Source of the DNA: Roseateles sp. YR242
Lineage (GTDB): Bacteria; Pseudomonadota; Gammaproteobacteria; Burkholderiales; Burkholderiaceae_C
Length of the DNA stretch: 64,000 bases
Direction: 5' to 3'
NCBI RefSeq assembly: GCF_900109745.1
Contig: NZ_FOAV01000009.1
Location: forward strand, 124,001 to 188,000
Both the position numbers and the translations under genes were made by a program. Each line of letters opens with the position of its first letter. The first letter of the stretch is position 1. Below the pieces are notes generated by a model. That model was not told where the DNA came from. It saw only the letters and a program-made list of their open reading frames with translations, and did not search any database. This document shows positions 33,228 through 40,846 of this stretch, piece after piece.

Positions 33228-33620
33228 TCAGGCCGCAGCGGCCAGTTTCTGCATGATCTTCTGGACTTTTTCTTCCAGCGTGGCCTTTGTGAAGGGCTTG
33301 ACGATGTAACCCGCCGCACCACTCTGCGCCGCCAGCACGATGTCTTCCTTGCGGGCCTCGGCCGTCACCATCAGCACCGGCAGATGCTTCAGCGTGGCGT
33401 CTTCCTTGATGGCCTTGAGCAGCTCAAAACCATTCATGTTGGGCATGTTGATGTCGCTGACGACGAAGTCGTATTTCGCCTGTTTCAGCATGCTCAGGGC
33501 CTCAACGCCATCTTCTGCCTCTTCGGCGTTGTTGTAGCCGATCTCCTTCAGCAGGCCACGCACAATACGGCGCATGGTCGAGAAGTCGTCGACGATCAAG
33601 AATTTCATGTCAGTGCTCAT
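33228..33620 (-). CDS. cheY: Chemotaxis response regulator CheY
   Basis: 130 residues, a single receiver domain. The acidic pocket is D11-D12, the phosphorylation site is D56 (VSDINMP), with T86 (MVTAEA), Y105 and K108 (YIVKPF), all canonical for motor-binding CheY. It lies downstream of motB and immediately before cheZ, so the MotAB-CheYZ set is made together. Confidence 0.96.
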   Translation of the reverse strand: MSTDMKFLIVDDFSTMRRIVRGLLKEIGYNNAEEAEDGVEALSMLKQAKYDFVVSDINMPNMNGFELLKAIKEDATLKHLPVLMVTAEARKEDIVLAAQSGAAGYIVKPFTKATLEEKVQKIMQKLAAAA

Positions 33621-33688
33621 GGCGTTCCTCTGAGGGGACTGGAGGGCTTAAGGCGATTTCTTTGGAATCGGAAAGACATCTGCGAGCT

Positions 33689-34633
33689 TCATCGGCCCTC
33701 AGGTGCCGAACTCGAGGCCATCGGTGCGCTGGCCCCATCACTCGGTGCATCTTCCTCATCCGTGAGGTTTTTCAGGACCGCATCCTCAGCATCGCGATTC
33801 ATCACAATGATGCTGATACGGCGATTGACCGGGCTTTTCGAGTCCTTGGTGTCGAGCAACTTGCTGGACGCCAGACCCTGCACTCGCAGGACCCGACTGT
33901 CCGGCAGCCCGCCAGCCAACAACTCGCGTCGCGAAGCATTGGCACGATCGGCGGACAACTCCCAGTTGCTGTATCCACGCTCACCACCAGAAAACGCCTG
34001 TGAGTCCGTGTGCCCCTCCAGCGTGAGCCGGTTGGGCACCTCGGACAGCACACCGCCGAGTTCCTGGAGCAGCTCGCGCATATACGGCTTCACCACGGCA
34101 CTGCCACTGTCAAACATAGGACGATTATTCTCGTCCACGATTTGGATACGCAAGCCCTCGCGGGTCATGTCAAGACGGATTTGTCCACCTAATGCCGCAA
34201 TTTTTGGGTTGTCGGCAATGATTTTCTCCACCTTGTCCTTGAGTTGTTGCAGCCGTACCCGCTCCGCACGACGTTGCTCCTCCTTCAAGGCCTTCAAATT
34301 GATGGTTTTTCTGGGGGATTCCACATCGCCGGCCTTGACCTGGCCCGTCTGGCGCGTCAGGTCCTGCCCCCCACCCTTGATGATGTGGGAAGCATCCCCG
34401 GAACCGGAGCCACCAAACATCGCCACCTTCAGCGGCGAGGCGAAATAGTCGGCAATACCCTTCTTGTCGCCTTCGGTCGTGGAACCGAGCAGCCACATCA
34501 GCAGGAAGAAAGCCATCATCGCGGTCACGAAGTCCGCATAGGCAATCTTCCACGCACCCCCGTGAGCAGCATGGCCGCCCTTCTTGATGCGCTTGATGAT
34601 GATGGGCTGAAGTTTCTTGGCGTCTCCGGCCAT
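33689..34633 (-). CDS. motB: Flagellar stator protein MotB
   Basis: 314 residues. One transmembrane helix (residues ~32-52) carries the proton-binding Asp34 (AYADFVTAMMAFFLLMWLLG). The C-terminal OmpA-like peptidoglycan-binding domain has LTLEGHTDSQAF and NWELSADRANASRRELL. It couples proton flow to rotation with MotA. It starts 22 nt after motA. A C-terminal tail of about 30 residues rich in Asp, Ala and Ser extends beyond the OmpA domain. Confidence 0.96.
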   Translation of the reverse strand: MAGDAKKLQPIIIKRIKKGGHAAHGGAWKIAYADFVTAMMAFFLLMWLLGSTTEGDKKGIADYFASPLKVAMFGGSGSGDASHIIKGGGQDLTRQTGQVKAGDVESPRKTINLKALKEEQRRAERVRLQQLKDKVEKIIADNPKIAALGGQIRLDMTREGLRIQIVDENNRPMFDSGSAVVKPYMRELLQELGGVLSEVPNRLTLEGHTDSQAFSGGERGYSNWELSADRANASRRELLAGGLPDSRVLRVQGLASSKLLDTKDSKSPVNRRISIIVMNRDAEDAVLKNLTDEEDAPSDGASAPMASSSAPEGR

Positions 34634-34655
34634 GGAAATTCCTTCCGCCTTCCGA

Positions 34656-35516
34656 TTACTTCTTGCCCTTCACGTGACCTTCAAGTTCCGAGAAGGTCGG
34701 ACGCTCCGTCGAATACAGGACCTTGCGGCCAAACTCGATGGCGACTTGCGGTGCATACCCCTGCATCGACGCCAGCAACGTGGTCTTGATGCATTGCAGT
34801 TCCTTGCCGGCCTCATCCACCTTGGCCTCCAGCGCACCCGCCAGCGGCTCCGCAAAAGCATAGGCCAATAAAATGCCAAGGAAAGTGCCCACCAGCGCCG
34901 AGCCGATCATGCCGCCCAGCACGGCCGGGGGTTGCCCCACCGAGCCCATGGTGTTCACCACCCCCAGCACCGCCGCCACAATTCCGAAGGCGGGCAATCC
35001 GCCCGCCAGGCGCTGCAAGGCCTGCACCGCCAGGAAGGCTTCGTGGTGATGGGTGTCGATTTCGGCATCCATCAAGGATTCAATCTCGTGCGCGTTCAGG
35101 TTGCCCGAGACCATCATGCGCAGGTAATCCGTGATGAATTCCGCAACGTGGTGGTCGTTGCCGACCGTGGGGTACTTCTGGAACAGCGGTGAGCTGTGTG
35201 GGTCCTCGACATCCTTTTCGATGGACATCAGACCCTCCTTGCGGGCCTTCTGCAGGATGTCGTAGAGCAAGGCCAAAAGCTCCATGTAGCGGGCCTTGGT
35301 GTATTTGCTGCCCTTGAAGCACTCGCCCAGCCCCTTCATGGTGGCCTTCATCACCTTGGGAGGATTGGTGGCGAGCATGCCGCCGATGGCCGCGCCGAAG
35401 ATGGTGGTCATCTCGAACGGCAGCGCATGCAGCACCACGCTGATATTGCCTCCGTGCGCGATGAACACGCCGAAGATGCAGGCCATAGCCAGCACCCAAC
35501 CGATGATGACAAACAT
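34656..35516 (-). CDS. motA: Flagellar stator protein MotA
   Basis: 286 residues with four membrane helices (IIGWVLAMACIFGVFIA at the N-terminus; the later pair around GGLPAFGIVAAVLGVVNTMGSVG and LGGMIGSALVGTFLGILLAYAF). The large cytoplasmic loop between helices 2 and 3 carries the charged residues that contact FliG (for instance KARKEGLMSIEKDVEDP). It is of the proton-driven MotA type. A FliA-type promoter lies 60 nt upstream, within the 3' end of the methyltransferase gene. Confidence 0.96.
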   Translation of the reverse strand: MFVIIGWVLAMACIFGVFIAHGGNISVVLHALPFEMTTIFGAAIGGMLATNPPKVMKATMKGLGECFKGSKYTKARYMELLALLYDILQKARKEGLMSIEKDVEDPHSSPLFQKYPTVGNDHHVAEFITDYLRMMVSGNLNAHEIESLMDAEIDTHHHEAFLAVQALQRLAGGLPAFGIVAAVLGVVNTMGSVGQPPAVLGGMIGSALVGTFLGILLAYAFAEPLAGALEAKVDEAGKELQCIKTTLLASMQGYAPQVAIEFGRKVLYSTERPTFSELEGHVKGKK

Positions 35517-35569
35517 GGAATTCGTTCCGTCCTAAAAATCTGCCGTATCCCCTCTCGACACGGTCCGTC

Positions 35570-36430
35570 TCATCCCTTATCGACCGGCCCCCCAAAGGCT
35601 TGAGCATTCTTTCGCTCACGCCCTGCCCGTCGAAGATCCTGAATCCGATACACATGCAGCCGATGCCGGCTGCCGGTCTCCAGCTGCGCATGGACAGCTT
35701 GTCCAGGCAGCGGAAAGTCCAGGCTCACCAGCCAGCGGTCACCTGGCATTTCGGCCAGCGCCTTGTCGAGCGCCCGCAACATGGATTCTGGACGCTGGAA
35801 CAGGTAGACCATGTCGAAATCCCGCCACGACTGGCTCCACAGATCGCCCCGGGTCACCTTCGCCCAGGCGCAACGCAGACGCGCCAGCAGCCACAGGATC
35901 GGACTGTATTCAATGCCATGCAGTTGAACGGCGGGATAAGCGCGGCGAAGCGCCATCAATCCGTCCCCTACCCCACAACCCGCATCCAGAACGTGCGCTT
36001 GTTCACGCAAGGGAACCACGGCCGGCAATGCGCGCAACGCGTCATGCGGCGTGGGAAACAAGGGCGCGTCCGACCAACCCCGGCGTGGATAGGCCACCAC
36101 CAGAATGAGCAGCGGGATGAGCCAGGCCCAGGCGGGCAGCGCCACGCCCGTCACCACCAGGGCCAGCGGGAAGCCGGCAGCCACCATGGCGCGGCGCCAG
36201 GGCTGACGATGCAGGCCCGCCAGGATGAGCCCAAGCCCGGTCGCCACCAGCGCAGCCGGCCAGCCCGGCCCAAAGCCGCGCCAGACCGCCCAGCAGGCCG
36301 CCCAGCTCGCCAGGGCGAGCGCAGGCCAGCGCCACGGCGACGGCGCACTGGAAGGGGAAGAAGTGGAGGTGTCGTCCAAAACGACCAGGGGGAGTGTCGA
36401 CCGCTGTGATTGTGCGGGACGTGGCGCCAC
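35570..36430 (-). CDS. Membrane-anchored class I SAM methyltransferase
   Basis: 286 residues from a GTG at 36430. Residues ~30-110 contain several hydrophobic segments (WPALALASWAACWAVW, AALVATGLGLILAGL, ALPAWAWLIPLLILVVAY). The C-terminal half is a Rossmann methyltransferase: VLDAGCGVGDGL is motif I, HGIEYSPILWLLARLRC follows, and VTRGDLWSQSWRDFDMVYLF covers motifs II-III. The substrate is unknown. It sits between flhC1 and motA, 40 nt after flhC1, so it is probably made under FlhDC-operon control; a link to flagellar modification is only a positional guess. Confidence 0.8.
   Translation of the reverse strand: MAPRPAQSQRSTLPLVVLDDTSTSSPSSAPSPWRWPALALASWAACWAVWRGFGPGWPAALVATGLGLILAGLHRQPWRRAMVAAGFPLALVVTGVALPAWAWLIPLLILVVAYPRRGWSDAPLFPTPHDALRALPAVVPLREQAHVLDAGCGVGDGLMALRRAYPAVQLHGIEYSPILWLLARLRCAWAKVTRGDLWSQSWRDFDMVYLFQRPESMLRALDKALAEMPGDRWLVSLDFPLPGQAVHAQLETGSRHRLHVYRIQDLRRAGRERKNAQAFGGPVDKG
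35577..35603 (-). promoter_or_regulatory. Sigma-28 promoter for motA
   Basis: On the minus strand, TCAAGCCT (35603-35596), 11-bp spacer, GTCGATAA (35584-35577). The -10 matches GCCGATAA at 7 of 8 positions. It overlaps the last codons of the methyltransferase gene, so motAB-cheYZ has its own late promoter. Confidence 0.7.
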
Positions 36431-36470
36431 AGCACCACTTCATCTCCACACCCTCACCACGTCAGAATGC

Positions 36471-37007
36471 TCAGTGCATCTGCAGGCCGCCTGCGGCCTT
36501 GCCCTTGCCCGCGCGGGCCGGCGGGTTGCACAGGCCGCACACATAGTGCTTGGCGACCTCATGGGGATGGGTCACGTAGTGGCCATTGCACTTGCTGCAC
36601 TTGGTCAGCGTCAGCATGCCGTTGTCCACAAACTTCACCAGGCGCCAGGCGCGTGTCACCGACAACAGCGGCTCCAGGCTCTGTGCCTGAGTTTGCTCCT
36701 GATAAAGCTGGTAGGCCTTGATGACGGTGTCGATCTCGTCCATCTCGGCCACCTTGTTCAGGTATTCATGAATGTTCATGAACAGGCTGGCGTGAATATT
36801 GGGTTGCCAGCTCATGAACCAGTCGGTCGAGAACGGCAGTTGGCCCTTGCTCGGGCTCTTGCCCGAGACTTCCTTGTACAGGCGCAGCAGACGCTCATAG
36901 CTCAGATCGGTTTCCGACTCCAGCACCTGCAGACGAGCCCCGAGATTGATCAGCGTGACCGCACGCTCGATCTGCTTGGCTTCGGTCAGGATGGACTTGG
37001 TGCGCAT
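36471..37007 (-). CDS. flhC: Flagellar master regulator subunit FlhC, copy 1
   Basis: 178 residues. The N-terminal helical region is typical of FlhC, and the zinc site is visible as KCSKCNG and CGLCNPP (four cysteines). With FlhD it forms the heterohexamer that activates class II flagellar operons. It differs from copy 2 (38715-39251) at only seven residues, among them KCNGHY versus KCGGQF inside the zinc region. It ends LQMH. It lies 52 nt after flhD1. Confidence 0.96.
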   Translation of the reverse strand: MRTKSILTEAKQIERAVTLINLGARLQVLESETDLSYERLLRLYKEVSGKSPSKGQLPFSTDWFMSWQPNIHASLFMNIHEYLNKVAEMDEIDTVIKAYQLYQEQTQAQSLEPLLSVTRAWRLVKFVDNGMLTLTKCSKCNGHYVTHPHEVAKHYVCGLCNPPARAGKGKAAGGLQMH

Positions 37008-37059
37008 GGAAAACCTCTTGTGCTGGATGCTGGGTATGGGTGTCAGGCAGGCGAAAAAT

Positions 37060-37383
37060 TCAGGCTGCTTCGTGGTGGCGGCCAGCCATCAGGATGGAGG
37101 CATGCAGGCGGGAAACCGCGTCGTTGGCGGCCGGCTTGCCGTGGCTGGTCAGCAGGCCCCACACCAGGTCGTCGTCCATGCGGAAGCGGCACAGCAGGGT
37201 GTTGCCAGAAGCCATCTTCATCATCTGGGCCGGGCTCAGCGTGTTCAGCAGCGTGGCCGTCTCTTCGGAGATGCCAAGGCGGAACAGCGCTTGCTCGCGG
37301 TCGGTACGGATCAGGCTCTGAGCCAGCATCAGGTAGGACAGGTTGGCTTCGCGGATTTCAGCAAGGATCTGGTCAGCGTTCAT
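37060..37383 (-). CDS. flhD: Flagellar master regulator subunit FlhD, copy 1
   Basis: 107 residues, start MNADQILAEIREANLSYLML at 37383. Typical FlhD length and helical content, including LLNTLSPAQMMKMASGNTLLCRFRMDDDLVWGLL. It pairs with FlhC to activate early flagellar promoters. It differs from copy 2 at seven positions. The promoter region upstream shares two motifs at identical spacing with that of copy 2. Confidence 0.96.
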   Translation of the reverse strand: MNADQILAEIREANLSYLMLAQSLIRTDREQALFRLGISEETATLLNTLSPAQMMKMASGNTLLCRFRMDDDLVWGLLTSHGKPAANDAVSRLHASILMAGRHHEAA

Positions 37384-37484
37384 GTCGGTACTCCTGGTCT
37401 GCGTGGGGCGGGGCCGGTGTTGTTTGCGTCGTCTGGGTGACGTCGCGGCATGGGTTGAACTGTAGAGAACCCGAAACAAAGCCG

Positions 37485-37550
37485 ACATCAGGTCGCTTCT
37501 GTGCAGTGCTTAGGAGTCAGGACGACGCGGCTGTAAGGGAACTTCCTACA
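37485..37550 (-). promoter_or_regulatory. Conserved upstream block of flhD1
   Basis: ACATCAGGTCG at 37485-37495 and TTCCTACA at 37543-37550 (plus-strand reading), separated by 47 bases. The same two motifs with the same 47-base gap occur upstream of flhD2 (39998-40063). On the transcribed strand the order is TGTAGGAA then CGACCTGATGT, about 100 bases before the start codon. Confidence 0.55.
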
Positions 37551-37644
37551 GGTTGCCGGATCAGCGCCATCCCGGCGCTGCTTTTCGTGGCTTTCAGAGG
37601 AGAGGTTTTCCTCTGGGGGCTGGGCTGAGCCCGTGTCAGCCGTG

Positions 37645-38718
37645 TCAGCCTTGGGGAAACTGCTGCCGCAGCGCCCGGGCTTCATCCGCCCTGCCCGTGC
37701 CGTCCAGAACCAAGGCCAGATTGAAGGCCGCCAGGTGGCTGCCGCGGCCCGCCACTGCCCCCGGCTGATCTGGACGCTCCCCCAGCTCCAGGCAACGGCG
37801 CCACGCTTGTTCAATCATGGGCAGCAGCACATCGGCCTGTGTCGGCTCCTCCGCCGCCCAATCCAGAAGCAGATCACCCAGGGCAAAGAAGACATCCGGC
37901 GATTCCTCGCAGATCGCCATCTGCGTGTCCGCCAACACCACACCGTCGGCATGGCGACCCAGCCGCTTCAACCCAAACAAGCGCCGTGCGACGAGGTCCG
38001 GCCACCATGCGGGCAGCGAGGTCAAGTGAGTCGCGCATGTCGCGAAGGCTTCTTCCGCCATCGCGAAGTCGTCATAGACAAAAGCGTCCTTCCCGAGCTG
38101 ATACCAAAGATAGGCATCGTTCGGACGGTCCTGCAGTGCTGCTTGCAACAGGCGCTGGTTGCGCCCCTGCTTATCCGTCAGCCGTTCACTGCGGTAGCCG
38201 TCATGGCCAATACGAAGCGCCAGCGGCTTGACCGGCAAGGCGTGCATGGCTTGCTCATGAATACGTCCGGCGTATCGCACCGGGCCGGGAAGGATGCGGC
38301 TGAGCCGCGCGTGTGCAACCCCATCGTCAAACTGGTCTTCCAGCGCGATGGTGCCCACAAAGTCTGGAGGGGTTTGGCGCAAGGCCTGCAAGGCCTCGGC
38401 ACCGGGGCCACTGGGGTCATCCCCGTCGATCAGCCACTCATCAGCATCCAGCACGATGTGCCAATCCGCTGCGGCCAGGTCGAGCGCAGCATTGCGCGCC
38501 ACGGAAAAGTCATCAGGCCACGGCAGGTGGGCCACACGCGCGCCGGCTTGCGCCGCCAATACCGACGTGGCGTCGGTGGAGCCCGTGTCCAGCACCAGCA
38601 TGTCATCCACAAAAGGGCGCACGCTGTTCAGCAGGCGCTGGATGTGGGCCGCCTCATTTTTGGCGATCACCACCACACAGGTGCGCCAAGGTGCGCGGGC
38701 AGGCGCGGGAGCGCTCAC
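37645..38718 (-). CDS. Family 2 glycosyltransferase with TPR-like C-terminal half
   Basis: 357 residues from a GTG at 38718 that overlaps the flhC2 stop (GTGA), so it is translationally coupled to flhC2. The GT-A domain is clear: CVVVIAKNEAAHIQRLL, LVLDTGSTDAT, and the metal-binding DADEWL. The C-terminal ~170 residues are helical with TPR-like spacing (NDAYLWYQLGKDAFVYDDFAMAEEAFATCA). Enzymes with this layout glycosylate proteins or lipids. The position within a flhDC operon suggests flagellin or motility-related glycosylation, which is an inference. Confidence 0.85.
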   Translation of the reverse strand: MSAPAPARAPWRTCVVVIAKNEAAHIQRLLNSVRPFVDDMLVLDTGSTDATSVLAAQAGARVAHLPWPDDFSVARNAALDLAAADWHIVLDADEWLIDGDDPSGPGAEALQALRQTPPDFVGTIALEDQFDDGVAHARLSRILPGPVRYAGRIHEQAMHALPVKPLALRIGHDGYRSERLTDKQGRNQRLLQAALQDRPNDAYLWYQLGKDAFVYDDFAMAEEAFATCATHLTSLPAWWPDLVARRLFGLKRLGRHADGVVLADTQMAICEESPDVFFALGDLLLDWAAEEPTQADVLLPMIEQAWRRCLELGERPDQPGAVAGRGSHLAAFNLALVLDGTGRADEARALRQQFPQG

Positions 38719-39251
38719 TGCATCTGCAGGCCACCGGCGGCCTTGCCCTTGCCAGCACGGGCCGGCGGGTTGCACAGGCCGCACACATAGTGCTTGGCCA
38801 CCTCATGGGGGTGGGTCACAAACTGGCCACCGCACTTGCTGCATTTGGTCAGCGTCAGCATGCCGTTGTCCACGAACTTCACCAGGCGCCAGGCACGGGT
38901 CACCGACAGCATGGGCTCCAGGTTCTGGGCCTGGGTCTGCTCCTGATAGAGCTGGTAGGCCTTGATGACGGTGTCGATCTCGTCCATCTCGGCCACCTTG
39001 TTCAGGTATTCATGAATGTTCATGAACAGGCTGGCGTGAATGTTGGGTTGCCAGCTCATGAACCAGTCGGTCGAGAACGGCAGTTGACCCTTGCTGGGGC
39101 TCTTGCCCGAGACTTCCTTGTACAGGCGCAGCAAACGCTCGTAACTCAGGTCGGTTTCCGATTCCAGCACCTGCAGGCGAGCCCCCAGCTTGATCAACGT
39201 CACAGCGCGTTCGATCTGCTTGGCTTCGGTCAGGATGGACTTGGTTCGCAT
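38715..39251 (-). CDS. flhC: Flagellar master regulator subunit FlhC, copy 2
   Basis: 178 residues, about 96% identical to copy 1 (171 of 178). The zinc cysteines (KCSKCGG, CGLCNPP) are intact and no frame damage is seen, so both copies should fold. It ends LQMQ. Unlike copy 1, it is separated from its flhD by 357 bases of repeats rather than 52 bases, and it is coupled at its stop codon to a glycosyltransferase gene. Confidence 0.95.
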   Translation of the reverse strand: MRTKSILTEAKQIERAVTLIKLGARLQVLESETDLSYERLLRLYKEVSGKSPSKGQLPFSTDWFMSWQPNIHASLFMNIHEYLNKVAEMDEIDTVIKAYQLYQEQTQAQNLEPMLSVTRAWRLVKFVDNGMLTLTKCSKCGGQFVTHPHEVAKHYVCGLCNPPARAGKGKAAGGLQMQ

Positions 39252-39359
39252 GGAAAACCTCTACAGCTAGGGACTGGTCTCAGACGGGCACATCACGTAC
39301 CCCACACCGCTCATGGTCTCTCAACTGCCGTAGTCTGGCGACAGTCTTGTATTGACCGA
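39252..39359. other. Spacer between flhC2 and the tandem repeat
   Basis: With the 127-bp repeats that follow it, this forms a 357-base non-coding stretch between flhD2 and flhC2. The first ~100 bases hold no gene; the remainder is the stop-codon-anchored repeat described separately. Confidence 0.4.
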
Positions 39360-39613
39360 CTTGCGTTGCCGCCGGGCCGCCCCAAGGCAATCGCATCCAC
39401 CTGAGGTTGGGGCCTTCGCCCCGACCGAGGGTGACCCCCTCGGGGGGTGGCTCCGCGTACCCGCGGAGCCGGGGGCTCCATTCATGCTTGCGTTGCCGCC
39501 GGGCCGCCCCAAGGCAATCGCATCCACCGGAGGTTGGGGCCTTCGCTCCGACCGAGGGTGACCCCCTCGGGGGGTGGCTCCGCGCACCCGCGGAGCCGGG
39601 GGCTCCATTCATG
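39360..39613 (-). repeat. Tandem pair of 127-bp stop-codon-anchored GC-rich repeats
   Basis: Copy one 39360-39486 and copy two 39487-39613 differ at three positions. Each contains a 9-bp hairpin (GGCTCCGCG/CGCGGAGCC, loop TACC or CACC) and a CCCCC-TC-GGGGG palindrome, with CGCCGGGCCGCCCCAAG at one end and GCCGGGGGCTCC at the other. The outer edge of copy two includes the TGA of flhD2. A diverged relative lies at 49236-49321, where the same edge includes the TGA of fliE. Confidence 0.85.
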
Positions 39614-39932
39614 CAGCTTCGTGATGACGGCCGGCCATCAGGATGGAGGCGTGCAGGCGGGAGACGGCGTCGTTGGCGGCCGGCTTGCCGTGGCTGGTCA
39701 GCAGGCCCCACACCAGGTCGTCGTCCATGCGGAAGCGGCACAGCAGCGTGTTGCTGGCGGCCATCTTCATGATCTGGGCCGGGCTGAGGGTGTTCAGCAG
39801 GGCGGCGGTGTCTTCCGAGATGCCCAGACGATACAGCGCCTGCTCGCGGTCCGCACGGATCAGGCTTTGGGCCAGCATCAGGTAGGACAGGTTGGCTTCG
39901 CGAATCTCGGCGAGGATCTGGTCTGCATTCAT
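39609..39932 (-). CDS. flhD: Flagellar master regulator subunit FlhD, copy 2
   Basis: 107 residues, start MNADQILAEIREANLSYLML at 39932, seven substitutions relative to copy 1 (for instance RADREQALYRLG versus RTDREQALFRLG). No truncation. Its stop codon lies within the edge of the tandem repeat. FlhDC duplication could provide dosage or differential control of early flagellar genes. Confidence 0.95.
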   Translation of the reverse strand: MNADQILAEIREANLSYLMLAQSLIRADREQALYRLGISEDTAALLNTLSPAQIMKMAASNTLLCRFRMDDDLVWGLLTSHGKPAANDAVSRLHASILMAGRHHEAA

Positions 39933-40342
39933 CTCGGATCTCCTGGGGCGTTTGTTGCTGCGTTGGAATGAATTCTGCAGATTCACTCAGGCTGACAACA
40001 TCAGGTCGACACCAGATCCAGGCTAGGGAACGCGCCGACCCCTTTGTCAGCCTGATTCCTACAAGCTGACAGGTCGCGCAGTTCGCCGAGGGAATGAAAA
40101 CAGGCCGGAGGCCCGGCGCCACCAGGGGCGCGCCGTCAGGCGGGCGTGACGGCCCTGTCAGGCAAGGAACGCGGCCCGCATGGGCGGCGGCGCCTGACAG
40201 TGAAGAAAATATCCGACGGCCAACACCACCAGCACGGCGGCCGGGTCATCGGGAGCCACCGAAACAGCCACTCAGGGCCGTTTCAGCGGGGGTTGCGGGG
40301 CGACCCTGGGGCCAGCGCCGCGACCGATTCAGGGGCCAGAGG
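39933..40342. other. Intergenic region upstream of flhD2
   Basis: 410 bases without a supported gene. It holds the conserved flhD block, then GC-rich sequence up to the stop of the TPR gene. Open frames here have no ribosome sites. Confidence 0.45.
39998..40063 (-). promoter_or_regulatory. Conserved upstream block of flhD2
   Basis: ACATCAGGTCG at 39998-40008 and TTCCTACA at 40056-40063, again 47 bases apart as before flhD1, while the sequence between and downstream has diverged. This lies about 65-130 bases before the flhD2 start. Confidence 0.55.
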
Positions 40343-40846
40343 TCAGCCGGCCGATTGCAGGCGTTGCAGTTCAGCGGTGACCAGCGGCGCCAGTTCAGGC
40401 GTCTCGCGCTTCAGCATCTCGGCCGCTTCACCCTGGCACAGGGCGGTCAGCACTTCAATGGCCGCCTTGATCTCACCCAGGCCCGACAGGGCGAAGGCCA
40501 GCGTGTAGAGGCTGGGGGCGTGTTGGGGCTGCAGGCTGACGGCCTGGTGCGCATACAGCGCGGCATCCGAGAGTTGGCCGGCGGACAGCAACAAGGCGCC
40601 GACATCGGACAGCAGGTCCACGCTGGTCGGCTCGATCTCCAGCGCATTGCACAACAAATTCACGCCATCGCCGATGCGGCCCAGGGCGGCCTGCTCGAAG
40701 GCGATGTTGCGGGCATTGGCCAGCAGCAGTTGTGCCTCACGGGACCCCGGCTGGATGCGGCTGACGCCGTCCGTCGAGGGGGTGGACACGATGGACGCGG
40801 CGGACCGTGCCTGGGAATGCGCTTGAGTGGGCGTTTGCAGCGGCAT
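40343..40846 (-). CDS. TPR-type repeat protein
   Basis: 167 residues from the ATG at 40846, chosen for GGAGAGG immediately upstream; ATGs further upstream are also in frame. The helical repeats read ANARNIAFEQAALGRIGDGVNLLCNALEIEPTSVDLLSDVGALLLSAGQLSDAALYAHQAVSLQPQHAPSLYTLAFALSGLG, a tandem TPR pattern. It lies between flhD2 and the first flagellin gene. Function unknown; a chaperone or regulatory scaffold would fit the setting. Confidence 0.75.
   Translation of the reverse strand: MPLQTPTQAHSQARSAASIVSTPSTDGVSRIQPGSREAQLLLANARNIAFEQAALGRIGDGVNLLCNALEIEPTSVDLLSDVGALLLSAGQLSDAALYAHQAVSLQPQHAPSLYTLAFALSGLGEIKAAIEVLTALCQGEAAEMLKRETPELAPLVTAELQRLQSAG

Noticed and set aside
39280-40122. 280-codon minus-strand frame over flhD2 and the tandem repeat
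   Set aside because: Reads the repeat units in an alternative frame (repeated Arg/Pro/Gly blocks); flhD2 occupies the other frame with full conservation.
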